64,000 nt of DNA, from assembly GCA_963693315.1 (NCBI GenBank), contig OY856188.1:218497789-218561788 (forward strand), read 5' to 3'. How positions within the stretch are numbered: the stretch's first letter is position 1; the number at the start of each line of letters is the position of its first letter. This document shows, piece by piece, positions 33,101 to 45,164 of this stretch. The position numbers were made by a program, and so were the translations under genes. The DNA is from Diogma glabrata (lineage: Eukaryota; Arthropoda; Insecta; Diptera; Cylindrotomidae). The notes under the pieces are model-generated. The model did no database searches. It was not told the DNA's origin and was given only the letters and a program-made list of their open reading frames with translations.

Positions 33101-33959
33101 TCTCGAAACGCTAAATGGAGAGGTTTTTGAGTAGTTTTCTGATTGTATCATCTTTTCACTAAATTATATTAATTTATGATCTGTTATGATTTTCCGGCAA
33201 CGTATTGATGCTTCGTGTTAGTTTTGTAATAAATTTCTAGCCAGAAAAAAAATAATGTGAAATAACCCATTGAAAACGATTCAAAACGATAGGATATTGC
33301 ACTAAAATTCGGCTTTTATGATAAGAAACGATTATAACGGATAGGAATAAACAAACAAAAAAAACTAGTAGGGTAGGGTGTGACCATAGCGGCCACGCCA
33401 AGAACTTCCCGTTAAGTTAAATAGGTAACATAAAGATATTTTCTTAAAACTTTAATAAATTGAAATTCTCTTTCTAAGACTTGCAATTAATCGTCATTTT
33501 TTCACCTTTTGGTTACACTGGAAAGAAGATTTTTATTGCACCATATATTTAAAAAAAAACTAGCGGTGGAGTCTACTTAAAGTCTACTTTGTCAACGTTG
33601 CTAAAGTTTTTTCCATTTTTCTCAAACAATATCACTATTGGTGAGACTTCGGTGTCCGTTCGAATTTCTACATAATCGATTTTCTCAAAAACTATAAGTG
33701 CTATCAACTTGAAATTTTTTACAGTTATACAATGTATTTGTCCACGCCTACTGACAACAAGAAAATTATGAATATTATTTTTCATCAATATTTTATGGAC
33801 ATTGATAAGGAGATAGTAAAACAAAAGTTTGTTTTAAGGAATCGAGTTTGGTTTAAAAAAATCAAAAAAAATCCAAATATTTCAAAAAAACATTTTAATG
33901 AATTATCGACTGCTTAGTTTTTAAGTTATTTCCATTTTTCTTTTTTTGTCCCCCACCTT

Positions 33960-34640
33960 AACTTCGAACATTACAAAAGCAAAAAATTGAAAAAATTCAA
34001 GGTTGTAGGAATTAAGCGTACAAAAATCCGTTTTTTGTTTTGGTTGTTATAATTTCAAATGTTCATTGGAGGAGGTTGAGAGTAAAAATTACGAAAACAA
34101 AAAACATTTTTGGTCATGTCAAGTGGGGGTATCATATGAAAGGTTATTTTTTTTCTAGTCTAAAACAGTTTTTTTTCTAATTTTCGAAAGCACAGTAATG
34201 GACTTATTTTAGAAAAAGTGAAATTTTAGTTTTGTCCGCCCCACTTATCTTCGAACATTACAAAAGAAAAAATTTAAAAAAATTCACGGTTGTTGGTTCA
34301 CTTGGCAAAAAAAATGAAACATTTTTTTGGTCGTTATAATTTCAATTGTTCTTTGGAGGGGGTTGCGAGTAGAAATTTTGAAAAAAATATATTTTTGACT
34401 TGGACAAGTGTCATATGGAAGGTGATTTTTTTGTAGTTCAAAATAATTTTTTTGTATTTTTCGAAAACACGGCTTCTGACTTATTTATAAAAATGTGAAA
34501 ATTGGTTTCTCTCCCACTCTTTATCTTCGAACATTACAGACGCGAAAAATTGAAAAAATTCACGGTTACAGGCAATGTTGTAAAAATTGAACGAAAACTA
34601 TAGCGGTTAGCTCATTATTTTAGATGTTCCTTAGAGGGGG
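33960..34640. repeat. Tandem array, unit ~280 bp
   Basis: CTTCGAACATTACA recurs at 33962, 34250 and 34525, each followed by AAAAATTGAAAAAATTCA-like sequence and a GGAGGRGGTTGAGAG block. Three diverged copies. Confidence 0.75.
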
Positions 34641-34748
34641 TTGAGAGAAGAAATTTCGAACAGGTTGCAAAACTACTATAAACATTACAAAAACCTTATG
34701 CTCTAAGTTTCAACAAAATTAAATGTCAAGACTGAGAAGTCTAAAAAA

Positions 34749-36020
34749 ACAGTTGTTCAACGAACCACAGTCATCCTCCCCGACTACTTTGCCAAATTTT
34801 GAAAATAGCTGATTCAAAATAGCACATTTTCCATATTCAAATAAAACCGGATGCGTTTGCGGCTCATTTTAATTCAAAAGTTTCATCAAGTTCTCATGCG
34901 TTTGCGTAATGAAAATAACGCCTATTTTTCAAATTTTCTTAAAAAAACTCAAAAAGACAGATAGCAATTGTTTATACAAATGTCATTATAAATGGCTGAC
35001 ATGATGACAAACAAAATGGGAGGTAAATGATCTTGATAGCATTATTTATTCTAGTAATACTTGCAAGAGATGATATTCAGTTTTTTGGAAACCCCTAAAA
35101 AATAAATGAACTGATTTCATTAGTAAAGGACTGGGCTGTAGGTTATGCCAAGATATATCGATTGTGACCATTGAAGTTGAAATCGGATCATCCGTTGTTG
35201 AGAGAGCGTTGGACAAATGTTTGTCCACATACGATGATACACACGCACATACTCACACACACATATATACTGCCAGCTAAAATAGACTAAACAGCTTCAG
35301 GAGGTCTTGAAACGTAAAGATATTATAAAAATTTCGATTTCGAAAATCGACCCAAAAACAATAACTTCTCATATCGGGAAGTTAATAAACAGTTGACCAG
35401 GCAATCTACTCTCGAACCTTTGACCTTTTTGTCAAAATAAGAAAATAGCTCAGGTTTTTGATATTCAAGTAAACCCGGATGCGGTTGCAGCTCATTTACA
35501 TACAAAAGTTTCATCCAGATATCATTCGTTTGCATAAAGAAAATAACACGTAGTTTTTCCACATTTTGTTAAAAATCTCCAAAACTAAGATAGCAATTGT
35601 TTATACAAATGTCATTATAAATGTCTGATATGATGACAAACAATATGGAAGCTTCATGACCTTGATAGCATTATTTATTAATCTCATGATATTTGCAAGA
35701 TATGATTTTCAGTTTTTTGGAAACCACTAAAAAACAAATGATTTAATTTCGCTAGAAAAGGACTGGGCTCTATGTTACGACAAGATACATCGATTGCGAC
35801 CATTTTCGTTAAAATCGACCCATCCGTTATTGAGAAAGCGTTGGGCAAAAATTCTCCACACAGCGATATACACATACATACACACACACACACATACAGA
35901 CTGCCAGCTAAAAATAGTCTCAACAGCTTCGGGAGGTCATGAAACGTAAAGATATCAAAAAAATTCCGATTTCGAAAATCGACCCAAAAACAATAACTTC
36001 CCATATCGGGAAGTTAATAA
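34749..36020. repeat. Tandem duplication, unit ~635 bp
   Basis: Unit 1 runs 34749-35388 and unit 2 35389-36020. Each starts ACAGTTG, contains GATAGCAATTGTTTATACAA and a CACACA microsatellite, and closes with a hairpin, ACTTCYCATATCGGGAAGT, and TAATAA. A hairpin near the end is suggestive of Helitron-like termini, but the CTRR end was not found. Confidence 0.8.
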
Positions 36021-36600
36021 TGTGAAAAAACCCATTGAAATCGATTCAAAACGATAGGATATTGCACTGAAATTCGGGTTTTACGATAAGAAACGATTAA
36101 AACGGATAGGAATAAACAAACAAAATTAATGTGAAAAAAACCATTGAAATCGATTCAAAACGATAGGCTATTGCACTGAAATTCGGATTTTACGATAAGA
36201 AACGATTAAAACGGATAGGAGTAAACAAACAAAAATAATGTGAAAAAACCCATTGAAAACGATTCAAAACGATAGGATATTGCACTAAAATTCGGCTTTT
36301 ACGATAAAAAACGATTAAAACGGATAGGAATTTACAGAAAAATAGATAATGTGAAATAACCCATTGAAAACGATTCAAAACGATAGGGTATTGCACTGAA
36401 ACTCGCCTTTTACGATAAGAAACGATTAAAACGGATAGGAATAAACAAACAAAAATAATGTAAAAGAAACCCATTGAAAACGATTCAAAACGATAGGATA
36501 TTGCACTAAAATTCGGGTTTTACGATAAGAAACGATTAAAACGGATAGGAATTAACAGAAAAAAAAATAATGTGTAATAACCCATTGAAAACGATTTAGA
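36016..36600. repeat. Tandem array, unit ~110 bp
   Basis: Six copies start at TAATGTGAAAWAACCCATTG (about 36016, 36127, 36236, 36346, 36455, 36566), each with GATTCAAAACGATAGG and GATAAGAAACGATTAAAACG. A further copy lies at about 33250-33362, before the presumed later insert. Confidence 0.88.
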
Positions 36601-36943
36601 TAATCTACCAAAAAACGATAGGAAACGATTAAAGCGATACAAACATTCTATCGGAAAAAACGATACAGCCCCATTCATTTTCATTCAAAAACCGCATAGG
36701 AAACGGTACAAAACGGTTCTATTTTTTTACTAGATTTTCATTTCTATCAGAAAATAACGATAAAAAACACCCAAAAACGATAGAAATTGCGTCCGCCACA
36801 AAAGCCAAAACGTAAGAGTCCGCATCCGTTTCTATGGGAAAAAACGATTCCAACCCATTAATTCTCATTCAAAAACCGCATAGGAAACGATAGAAAACGG
36901 TCTATCGGTTTCTATCGTTTTCTATCAATTTTTTTTACAAGGG

Positions 36944-38405
36944 TTCTCCACAGACACCTACTTTTGGTCGAGAACAATTTTCATATCAATTAAAAATCCT
37001 TCCTTGTCCAGAGGGTACGTAGTGGGCTCACTGCTCTACTCTTCTTTATTACCTAAAACGGATTAGCATTTCCTCCCAAAGGAAACATGCTTAGCCATTT
37101 AGTCAGAAAATCACAATTGTTTTTCTGCATGCTTCTGGAATATACTGGAAATTGCAGGTGAATTGGCGCTATTCCGTCCATCCCTATTATTGTGTAGGGT
37201 TTGTAGGTATTTAAAACCAACTTGATACTGTTCTCTGCTATTTCCGTTGACTAGCTTCACTTGCAAAGTGTATCTAAATGATCAGCTCAAGTTTGCCGCT
37301 CATCCTCTTTCAACAGTGCTCTATTTAGTCTAGTCACAAGGGTATGGCAACCAACCTCATTCTAACAAATCCCGTCTTCTGCTCTTTTATTGGGCATTTT
37401 TATTCGAAGGCTTTTGTGTTTGAAAGGTTTTCCTCCGTCACAGCTTGTATTTAACTATCCTTCTAACAGCTACATACTGTACGTTGTCTTTAAGATTTTC
37501 ATGAAATATGTCCACCTTGTGTTCTGAGAATTCGGAGCCGGGGGTGTTAACTCTTGATGTTTCTTACCATTAGGTTCGTTAGGTTTCTTACCGTTAGGTT
37601 AGGCCTGTCTTGCTTTTGTACCCAAAGTGGGTCTGTTCCCAAAGTTGAACACGCTGAAGTTTTGTTTTAATAAATATTCTTACTGAAACTCGGTTTGCGT
37701 TCGTACTAGTAATTAGAGTCTTCTTGTTATACCATTCCACGAATGCCTGAATCTCTATGGAAGGTATCTGTAGACCGATATCCCTACTGCCTTACGACGA
37801 ATGACTTCGAGTGTGTTACTAATTGTTATGACCATCAGATTTTTGATGAGGAATAATTAAGGAACAGCCTGCTTTAGCTGTTTGAATTTGTGTCTTATAC
37901 TTTCTTTTCGTTGTTGTTTGCAAGTTCCTGCACCCTGTTTTTGTGAATCCAGGGCTTTTGTACAAGCGTGAGTTCCAGATGTATTTCAGTAAATGTCCTG
38001 GTCTCCAGTGGAAATTTATGTTATCATCTCCATTAGATCGGATAGTTGATATTTTCTCCTAATATTAGGAAATGGGGGCTGCACGTTTATCCCGACTTCC
38101 AAACGCCTTGTTTTCCCTAACACTCATCCCGGCGTTTTATGCACCTATCATAGAGAAATATTACTCACGTTCTGCTTACCTAGCATCTTGTGCAGGATCA
38201 ATATATCATCGGCCATTCTCACTTTCGGAAGTATTACCTGCTTGTTGTCACGTTCTTCCAGAACGTATCCAGGTTTGAAGTAAATGCCTCTAAAATGAAC
38301 CTGTGAACCCAGGCTTCCACGAAATAGTCCAATAGGGCTTCTTAGACTAAGTCTAAGACTAGGTCTAAGAATAGTCATTGTCAGAATAGTCACCAAAACT
38401 GTCAC
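36944..38405 (-). pseudogene. Non-LTR element relic with RT motif
   Basis: The minus strand at 38405-38148 is open and reads GLFRGSLGSQVHFRG and VRMADDILILHKM, the latter resembling the RT catalytic YADD motif of non-LTR elements. The rest is too decayed to translate. Orientation and position fit with the RNase H-like relic at 30290-30941, with the 6-kb repeat element between. Confidence 0.4.
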
Positions 38406-38817
38406 TTTAATAGAGTTATTCTATCCGTATAGCTAGGTTTGTGTTGCTTCCTTTCCTGATGAATGGTGAACCTGACTTTCCGCGCCGCATTGTTCTACAG
38501 TTTCGTGCCACTTCAGGTACCATCTGATGACAACTGCGGCATAGTTAGTCATCAGTCTCCCTCAACTGGCTGAACTATAAGTGGTAATGATGACCTCAAA
38601 GTTCTCTTTTTCCATCCCTGCCCTGTGGAATCGTGTTAATCCTCGAAGCTGAACTCCGTCCATACAATGATATTCAACGTTGACACATTATTATCAGTCT
38701 GACGAGATTTACTTCCGCATCTGTTGCTCGTCCATTCTTGACTTGCCACGGCAACATCTGGCTTTGACTATATATAAATTTCCAATAAATAGAACTAAAT
38801 CCGTCAAAATTTTGATG

Positions 38818-39045
38818 TATGATAATGCATGGTTTCCACAATGGCTAAGGCGAAAAAATTAGCCAAATTAAAATAAGAAAGAAAAATATAACTAAGGATA
38901 CAATGAAAAAGCAACAGAAAAGAAAAAAATCGGAATTACAAGTTGTTGCTTTTACATTCCCTCCTTAGTTATTTGTTTCTTTCTTTCTCATATTAATTTG
39001 GCTAATTTTTTCGCCTTAGCTATTGTGGAAACCATGCATAATTGA
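38818..39045. mobile_element. Foldback MITE, ~100-bp arms
   Basis: Left arm from ATGCATGGTTTCCACAATGG through GCGAAAAAATTAGCCAAATT is mirrored by the right arm ending CCACAATAGC-type sequence and ATGCATAATTG, with a loop of about 35 bp. It lies about 200 bp upstream of the Rrp46 start codon. A partial copy sits at 41310-41360. Bases 38406-38817 hold no recognisable feature. Confidence 0.8.
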
Positions 39046-39246
39046 AGAAAATTTCTTTCTACAGAATCTCTATTGAAAGTCTACATATTTTGTTTTGTCA
39101 CATAATTGTTACCCAGACTGTAAACTTCTTTACAAATTTGTAACTTCCTTACCAATTGTTTTTCGATGTTTTATCTGTCATTGCATAAACTGATTAAATT
39201 GACATGCTTTAATTTGTAAAAGTAAACAAAATTTTAATTCAAACAA

Positions 39247-40032
39247 ATGAAAATGCTTGAAACTTCTGAAGATATGGGAGTAGATATTATTATACGACCG
39301 ATTCAATGTGAACTTAATTTATTAACTCGATCAGATGGATCTGCATTATTAACACAAGGTTGGTCGATATTCAATTTGAAATTTGTTTTCTTATTTTTGT
39401 ATACATCATGACAGGTGAGACTGCAATTATGGCATCAGTTTCTGGACCGATCGAAGTAAAATTGCAAAACTTATATATAGACAAATCTAGTATTGAAGTT
39501 TCCTACCGACCAAAGTCTGGACATTCTGGAGTTGGTGATCGATTGAAGGAACATATAATTCGTAATACATGTGAAGCCGCTTTACTTGGAACGTTGTATC
39601 CCAGAACAGCTATTTTAATTCAATTACAAGAAATGGAGGACAAAGCTGGTGTACTAAATAGAACAAAAACAGATTATTGCATAGATTTTCATATATTTTC
39701 TCTTTCAGTTAATTGCTTGTGCTATAAATGCATCTTGCTTAGCTCTGCTCAACAGTGCAATTGCAATGAAATATGTAGTGGCCGCTGTACATGCCGTTAT
39801 TGACAAAAACGGTGAACTAATAATAGATCCAGATTATAGACAATGCAAAGATTGCCGTGCAAGTTTAACATTTGTTTTTGATAGTATAAATAAAAATTTG
39901 ATCACTATCCACACATTCGGAAAGTTTACTAAAAATAATTACAATGAAGCTTTAACCGTATGTCGTGGTGCATCTACCAAAATATTCGAATTTTATAACA
40001 GCATCGTCAAAAAATTTTCAAAGATTTTATAA
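39247..40032 (+). CDS. Rrp46: Exosome complex component RRP46 (EXOSC5)
   Basis: A three-exon gene: 39247-39358, 39415-39650 and 39709-40032, with introns of 56 and 58 bp (donors GTTGGT and GTACTA, acceptors GACAG and TTCAG). The product is 223 residues, close to the ~235 of human EXOSC5. RNase PH-fold motifs are clear: IRPIQCELNLLTRSDGSALL, then GETAIMASVSGPIEVK, YPRTAILIQLQE, LIACAINASCLALLNSAIAM and IIDPDYRQ. RRP46 is one of six RNase PH-like subunits of the RNA exosome ring, which degrades and trims RNA in nucleus and cytoplasm; the metazoan ring has no catalysis of its own. AATAAA follows at 40033. The neighbour is convergent, 224 bp away. Confidence 0.92.
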
Positions 40033-40256
40033 AATAAAATAGTTTATTTATACATAAATTTTTTATCCATTTAATTCGATTACAAACAGGTAGAACTTAA
40101 CCTATTTATAAAAAAAATATAAAATAAATTCTAAAGATAAAATCATTTCCTAGGAGCGCGGTGATATTCTTCATGAATTTTTAAAACCTAAATAATTTAT
40201 CTAAAACGATAAAATTTTAGAAATGTGAGAATAATTTATTATTTAAGAGAATTAAT

Positions 40257-41013
40257 TTATAAATGAATCGCATGAAATCCGTGAGCTCCACGAATATTAG
40301 TTCTACACATTGGACATTTCTTAACGAAGCGCATATGTTGTTGGATACAACTTCGACAATATATGTGACCACATAATGTGGACACTGGGTTTTTACCGAT
40401 TGGGGAATCTAAACATATTGAACAAATAAGTTCTAAATTTGGAGCACGAGCTACATCTGCGGGTACTTTAGATGTAGTTGGTTCCGGTGCTCTATCAGTA
40501 CTGGAAATTGTTTCCCTCAATCTTTTGTTAGCTGGTTCTGGTGAACATAAATCAATCATGTCAGTCACCATTAACTCAGATTGTCTATTTCTTCTACGAT
40601 TTCGACGAGCCGCTGGATTTATATCTAAATTTGTATTTCCAATAAATATGACATCATCACTTGCTGTCGAACGATTAATTGGTGTATCTATTACAGAACT
40701 TATTACACAAGATTCGACGCCAGAACTTTGGTCGTTCAAATCTAAAGTGATAGATATCGGTGAAATGTTTGCGTTCAGCAATTCCGTTGTATCAATCGAT
40801 GATTCATTTGATTCAAAACTATCCAACTGTGACAAGTTTGGCGTTGACATTGAAGATAAAAGTAGATCTGCTTGACGTAATAAGTCATCGACAGATTGTA
40901 AATCCTCTAAAAACGAAAACATGTTTTATATTTGTATGTATTTTTTTTATTGTATTCTTACCTGAAAGAATGTTGTCATATAAATCTGAGGATTCCTCAC
41001 CTATGTTCTCCAT
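40257..41013 (-). CDS. RING E3 ligase, RNF4/Degringolade-like
   Basis: Two exons on the minus strand, 41013-40962 and 40906-40257, joined across a 55-bp intron (donor GTAAGA, acceptor TTTTTAG), give 233 residues starting MENIGEESSDLYDNILS. An in-frame ATG at 40922 lies inside the intron and is not the start. A C3HC4 RING is at the C-terminus: CSICLD, TLCGHIYCRSCIQQH, CPMCR. Upstream are hydrophobic-acidic patches, ISITLDLND, DVIFIGN and DMIDLCSPEP, that look like SUMO-interaction motifs. The plan fits SUMO-targeted ubiquitin ligases (vertebrate RNF4, Drosophila dgrn), which ubiquitinate sumoylated nuclear proteins. A TTTATT at 40231 gives a polyadenylation signal on this strand. Confidence 0.82.
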
Positions 41014-42094
41014 ATTAAATGTAAATTTAAATAAAACGTAATCAAACCAGATAAATTTAAACAATTTTAATTAAAAATTTTTGGACTACTACAATCGCGT
41101 ATGCTCATTTGACAGTTTTTGAGTTTGTTTATCAAATTTTATTCTATGTTTTCACAATTCTTTGGTTTTCACAGACTATTTTAGTTCATCATTTTGCCGT
41201 GGGTTACGCTTCATATTAAAAGCGATTCAGCCGCCTCAACCATCAACTTTGTGTAGCCTACTGTTGCTGTATCAATTCAAATTGAAATTTTTAATTTAAA
41301 GCGTGGTTATACCACAAAGGAGCGAAAAAATTAGCCAAATTAAAATAACTTGTAATTCCGATATTTTACTTTTGGACTTTGACATTCCGAAAGCTTATAA
41401 ACTAATATAATTAGCAAAATAATTTTAATTTTTTTTTTCAATATTTAATCATCAAAAGCGGTAAAAGTCCTAACAACATCCACGGGTGCTATTTTCAAAA
41501 CCGATCGTAATCACACGTATACTTTATAATTACGACAACAAATAACGAATGATTTTTAGCGAAGGGTTACAAAAATGGTATTTTCAGGAGTCTTCGTTAT
41601 AAGATAGTGTATGGTGATAAGTTATACTCAACTCCAGAGTATGTTGAATTTAATTTCTCATAAAATGATAGATATAAAATGAATTTAATTTGAAAACTAC
41701 AAAATTTGTTTATGAAAACAATTATTTATTTAAATAATTATTAATTAATTAATTTTCTACTTATTTAATTAATCTTTTTAATTCATAATTTGTCGTTTAC
41801 AAACGGCATATTTTTGAAATTTTCTTTGTTGATGAGTACAACAATGTCAAAAAAATTTAAGAAAAATATTTTGTTGATGTAAATAAAAAAATTGTTTTTT
41901 TTTTTAAGAAAAGAATGTAGTATTTGATTTAAAATATGTAATTTGTTTGCTGTTTTTGGGTGGAAAGAGTTCAAAATATGTTTATTTTCATCCAAAATTC
42001 TAGTTAATATTTTAAAACTGACAGCTAAACGTATACTTTTTTCATTACGATTGTTTTTTACCCTGTAGTTATAAAACGATTAAAAAGTAGTCGT
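41014..42094. other. Intergenic, upstream of the RING gene
   Basis: AT-rich, no gene. It includes a fragment at about 41310-41360 (GCGAAAAAATTAGCCAAATT and TTGTAATTCCG) that matches one arm of the foldback MITE at 38818. The first ~100 bases presumably hold the RING gene promoter, but no core motif is obvious. Confidence 0.5.
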
Positions 42095-42393
42095 CCCAGG
42101 TATAACAAGATGGAACTCAAATTTGAGTTCCTTTTTTTTTAAATACAACTTAGTAACTTAAGTTGGAACTCAATGTGTGTCAACTTCATTGTACAAATGA
42201 GTTCCAGATTTTGGCGGCAAATTTAATACAACTTCTTAACAAGTTGGAACTCAATGTGTGTCTAACTTCATTGTACAAATGAGTTCCAGATTTTGGCGAC
42301 AAATTTAATACAACTTATTAACTCAAGTTGGATCTTAGTTACGGATTAAGTTCCAAAAAATTGAAAAAAAAACTGGAAGTAGTGATACTTGGG
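42095..42393. mobile_element. 299-bp MITE, CCCARG termini, TSD GT
   Basis: Ends CCCAGGTATAACAAG and, inverted, CCCAAGTATCACTAC. GT is duplicated outside (42093-42094, 42394-42395). The interior has two near-tandem ~95-bp units with TTGGAACTCAATGTGTGTC and its partial complement ATGAGTTCCAG, so the inside is palindromic words again. It shares its plan with three other elements in the window. Bases 42394-42872 are AT-rich without features. Confidence 0.75.
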
Positions 42394-43350
42394 GTGTTCG
42401 TGTTACCCTTAGAGTATATATAAATATAGAGAGAACATAACTTCAAAATTGTATGAAGAGAGACATAAGAAATCGTGTTTGCTAATATGTCATATTCAAT
42501 TTCTCATTTCGCCATTTGCATTTCTGTTTATTTACAACAACCAACTATTGTATTAAATTATAAATTAAAAACAATTAAATAATTTAAAACGAAACAAAAA
42601 GTACAATCTATTATTTTTAGTTGTGCTAATTTTTATAAAATGAATGAAAATAATTACGAGAGTATTTTACATTTATTGTGTTATTTCCAGTGATTTTATA
42701 ATAGTGAATATTTTATTATTTTATAATGCCCATGTGCAAATATTTAAGTTATGTATACATCCTGAAAGTATATTATGAAAACTAGCTGGCGACCAACTTT
42801 TCATTATTGTGTAGTTTATTTTTAATAGATAAAAGATTAAAATTAATATGTTAGGTTAGAATCAAATCCTAACCCAGTGAACACAAGACGTAAATATGAC
42901 ATCACACGAACGTCATATATATGTGATGTAGTTGTTACGTAAATTTGACATAAAACTGACACTCGTCATGACTATATCCTGGTATCATTTATATGATGCT
43001 TTCATGACATCATACTGATCTTAAATTTGACTTTGATATGATGTCATAATTTGGACTTAAATATGACCTTATTATGATTTTGTTAAATTTCACTAGAGGT
43101 ATATCCATTTTAATTGTATATGATTTGAAACATTTTGCGTAGTTAGTTATTGCTTCCTAGCAGGTTATAGAACAGTAGGTAAGTAGTGACCAATGAATGA
43201 CTGACTGGGTAAGTGTTTTTGTTTAATTGTTATTAAATTTGTTTTTAAGTAAAAAAAGAATACATCACAAAAAAATTTATATTAGTATGATATCAACCCA
43301 GAGGCGTAGCTAGGAGGGGGCGGGGGGGGCGGTCCGCCCCGAGTGTCACC

Positions 43351-44500
43351 CGTTTTGGGGTGACACCCGAACGTAAAAAACTTAAACAAACCATCACAAT
43401 GTTTTCAGCGATAAATCACTTCGAAACCGTTTTGGGGTGACACCCGAACGTAAACAACTTAAACAAACCATCACAATATTTTCAATGATAAATTACTTCG
43501 AAACCGTTTTGGGGTGACACCCGAACGTAAACAACTTAAACAAACCATCACAATGTTTTCAACGATAAATCACTTCGAAACCGTTTTGGGGTGACACCCG
43601 AACGTAAACAACTTAAACAAACCATCATGTTTTCAATGATAAATCACTTCGAAACCGTTTTGGGGTGACACCCGAACGTAAAAAACTTAAACAAACCATC
43701 ACAATGTTTTCAACGATAAATCACTTCGAACCCGTTTTGGGGTGACACCCGAACGTAAAAAACTTAAACAAACCATCACAATGTTTTCAACGATAAATCA
43801 CTTCGAAACCGTTTTGGGGTGACACCCGAACGTAAAAAACTTAAACAAACCATCACAATGTTTTCAATGATAAATCACTTCGAACCCGTTTTGGGGTGAC
43901 ACCCGAACGTAAAAAACTTAAACAAACCATCACAATGTTTTCAATGATAAATCACTTCGAAACCGTTTTGGGGTGACACCCGAACGTAAAAAACTTAAAC
44001 AAACCATCACATTGTTTTCAACGATAAATCACTTCGAAGCCGTTTTGGGGTGACACCCGAACGTAAACAACTTAAACAAACCATCACGTTTTCAATGATA
44101 AATCACTTCGAACCCGTTTTGGGGTGACACCCGAACGTAAAAAACTTAAACAAACCATCACAATGTTTTCAACGATAACTCACTTCGAAACCGTTTTGGG
44201 GTGACACCCGAACGTAAAAAACTTAAACAAACTATCACAATGTTTTCAACGATAAATCACTTCGAAACCGTTTTGGGGTGACACCCGAACGTAAAAAACT
44301 TAAACAAACCATCACAATGTTTTCAACGATAAATCACTTCGAAGCCGTTTTGGGGTGACACCCGAACGTAAAAAACTTAAACAAACCATCACATGTTTTC
44401 AACGATAAATCACTTCGAAACCGTTTTGGGGTGACACCCGAACGTAAAAAACTTAAACAAACCATCACATGTTTTCAACGATAAATCACTTAGAAACCAT
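43351..44500. repeat. 77-bp satellite, 15 copies, inside the hAT
   Basis: Fifteen copies of a unit with TTTTGGGGTGACACCCGAAC, a CTTAAACAAACCATCACAAT block and CGATAAATCACTTCGAA, at a spacing of 77 bp; a few units are 73-76 bp through a small deletion. A degraded partial unit closes the array. Each unit carries the palindrome GGGTGACACCC, a form of which also occurs once at the left hAT end (GTGTCACCCG) and once near the right end (GGGGTGACACC). Copies are almost identical, so the amplification is young. Confidence 0.95.
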
Positions 44501-45164
44501 TTTAACCAGGTTATCCATATAATTTTAATTTATAAATTGTGATAACTTATAAATGTGTCCTATAAATGTGTTATTGGTTCAAAAAGAATCTATTCTACTT
44601 TTTAAAATTTTTGAGTTATTACGTGAAATAAAATTTTAACAATATTAATCGAATCAACATGTTGAGCATTGAATCCCATCACCACAATTACTCAATAGCT
44701 TTGAATATTCCTATAGATACCATATTGACCGTTTTTTTCGATATATTATTTAGTATGCAAGCATGATTATTTAATGACCAGGTCTGAAAACACATATGCT
44801 GAATAATGTATAGGAAAAGTGGTTTACGTCGATAATGTGGCACCCTTTGTCTATAGGGTGGCACCCTTGAGTTACAATATCTCTATTCCAAAATTATTTC
44901 TAAAATATCCGCTTAACCTTACTACCTAATATTTGTTTTACATTTCAAACAAATTAATTGCAAACACCTAAGGAAACTAACAAGCAATCAAATTACCGTG
45001 TTTGTAAATGATCTCAAAATAATTTTTTTTCCTTTATCTTGAAACTCAAAGAATAAATTGAAATTTGAAATAGATCGTTTTTCAATGGACACAAAAATAA
45101 TTACTGTGGAATAAAATGGCAGTTATGCAATTACTGCAGTTTTGCAAATTTTTGTAGGTTGATA

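Larger units (their letters stand above)
30942..36943. mobile_element. 6-kb repeat-only element, CCCTT termini, TSD TT
   Basis: Inverted ends CCCTTRTAAAAAAAATYGA lie at 30942 and 36943, and TT is duplicated outside (30940-30941, 36944-36945). The interior near both ends is built from GATAGAAAACGAT-like words in both orientations, and the middle is a chain of unrelated tandem arrays. There is no coding sequence. It splits a minus-strand non-LTR relic. The interval 33363-36014 probably inserted later, since it separates one 110-bp monomer at 33250 from five or six more at 36016-36600. Confidence 0.75.

Noticed and set aside
35381..36020. Hairpin ends suggesting Helitrons
   Set aside because: The hairpin is present in both 635-bp units, but no CTRR end or TC start at an AT site was found.
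40378..40875. Plus-strand frame across the RING gene
   Set aside because: It is antisense to a gene with clear RING motifs and splice sites and has no domain of its own.
40907..40922. ATG at 40922 as start of the RING protein
   Set aside because: It falls inside a GT-AG intron; exon 1 with ATG at 41013 joins in frame.
43351..44500. Regular direct repeats resembling a CRISPR array
   Set aside because: The units are contiguous near-identical 77-bp tandem copies with no unique spacers, within a eukaryotic hAT element.
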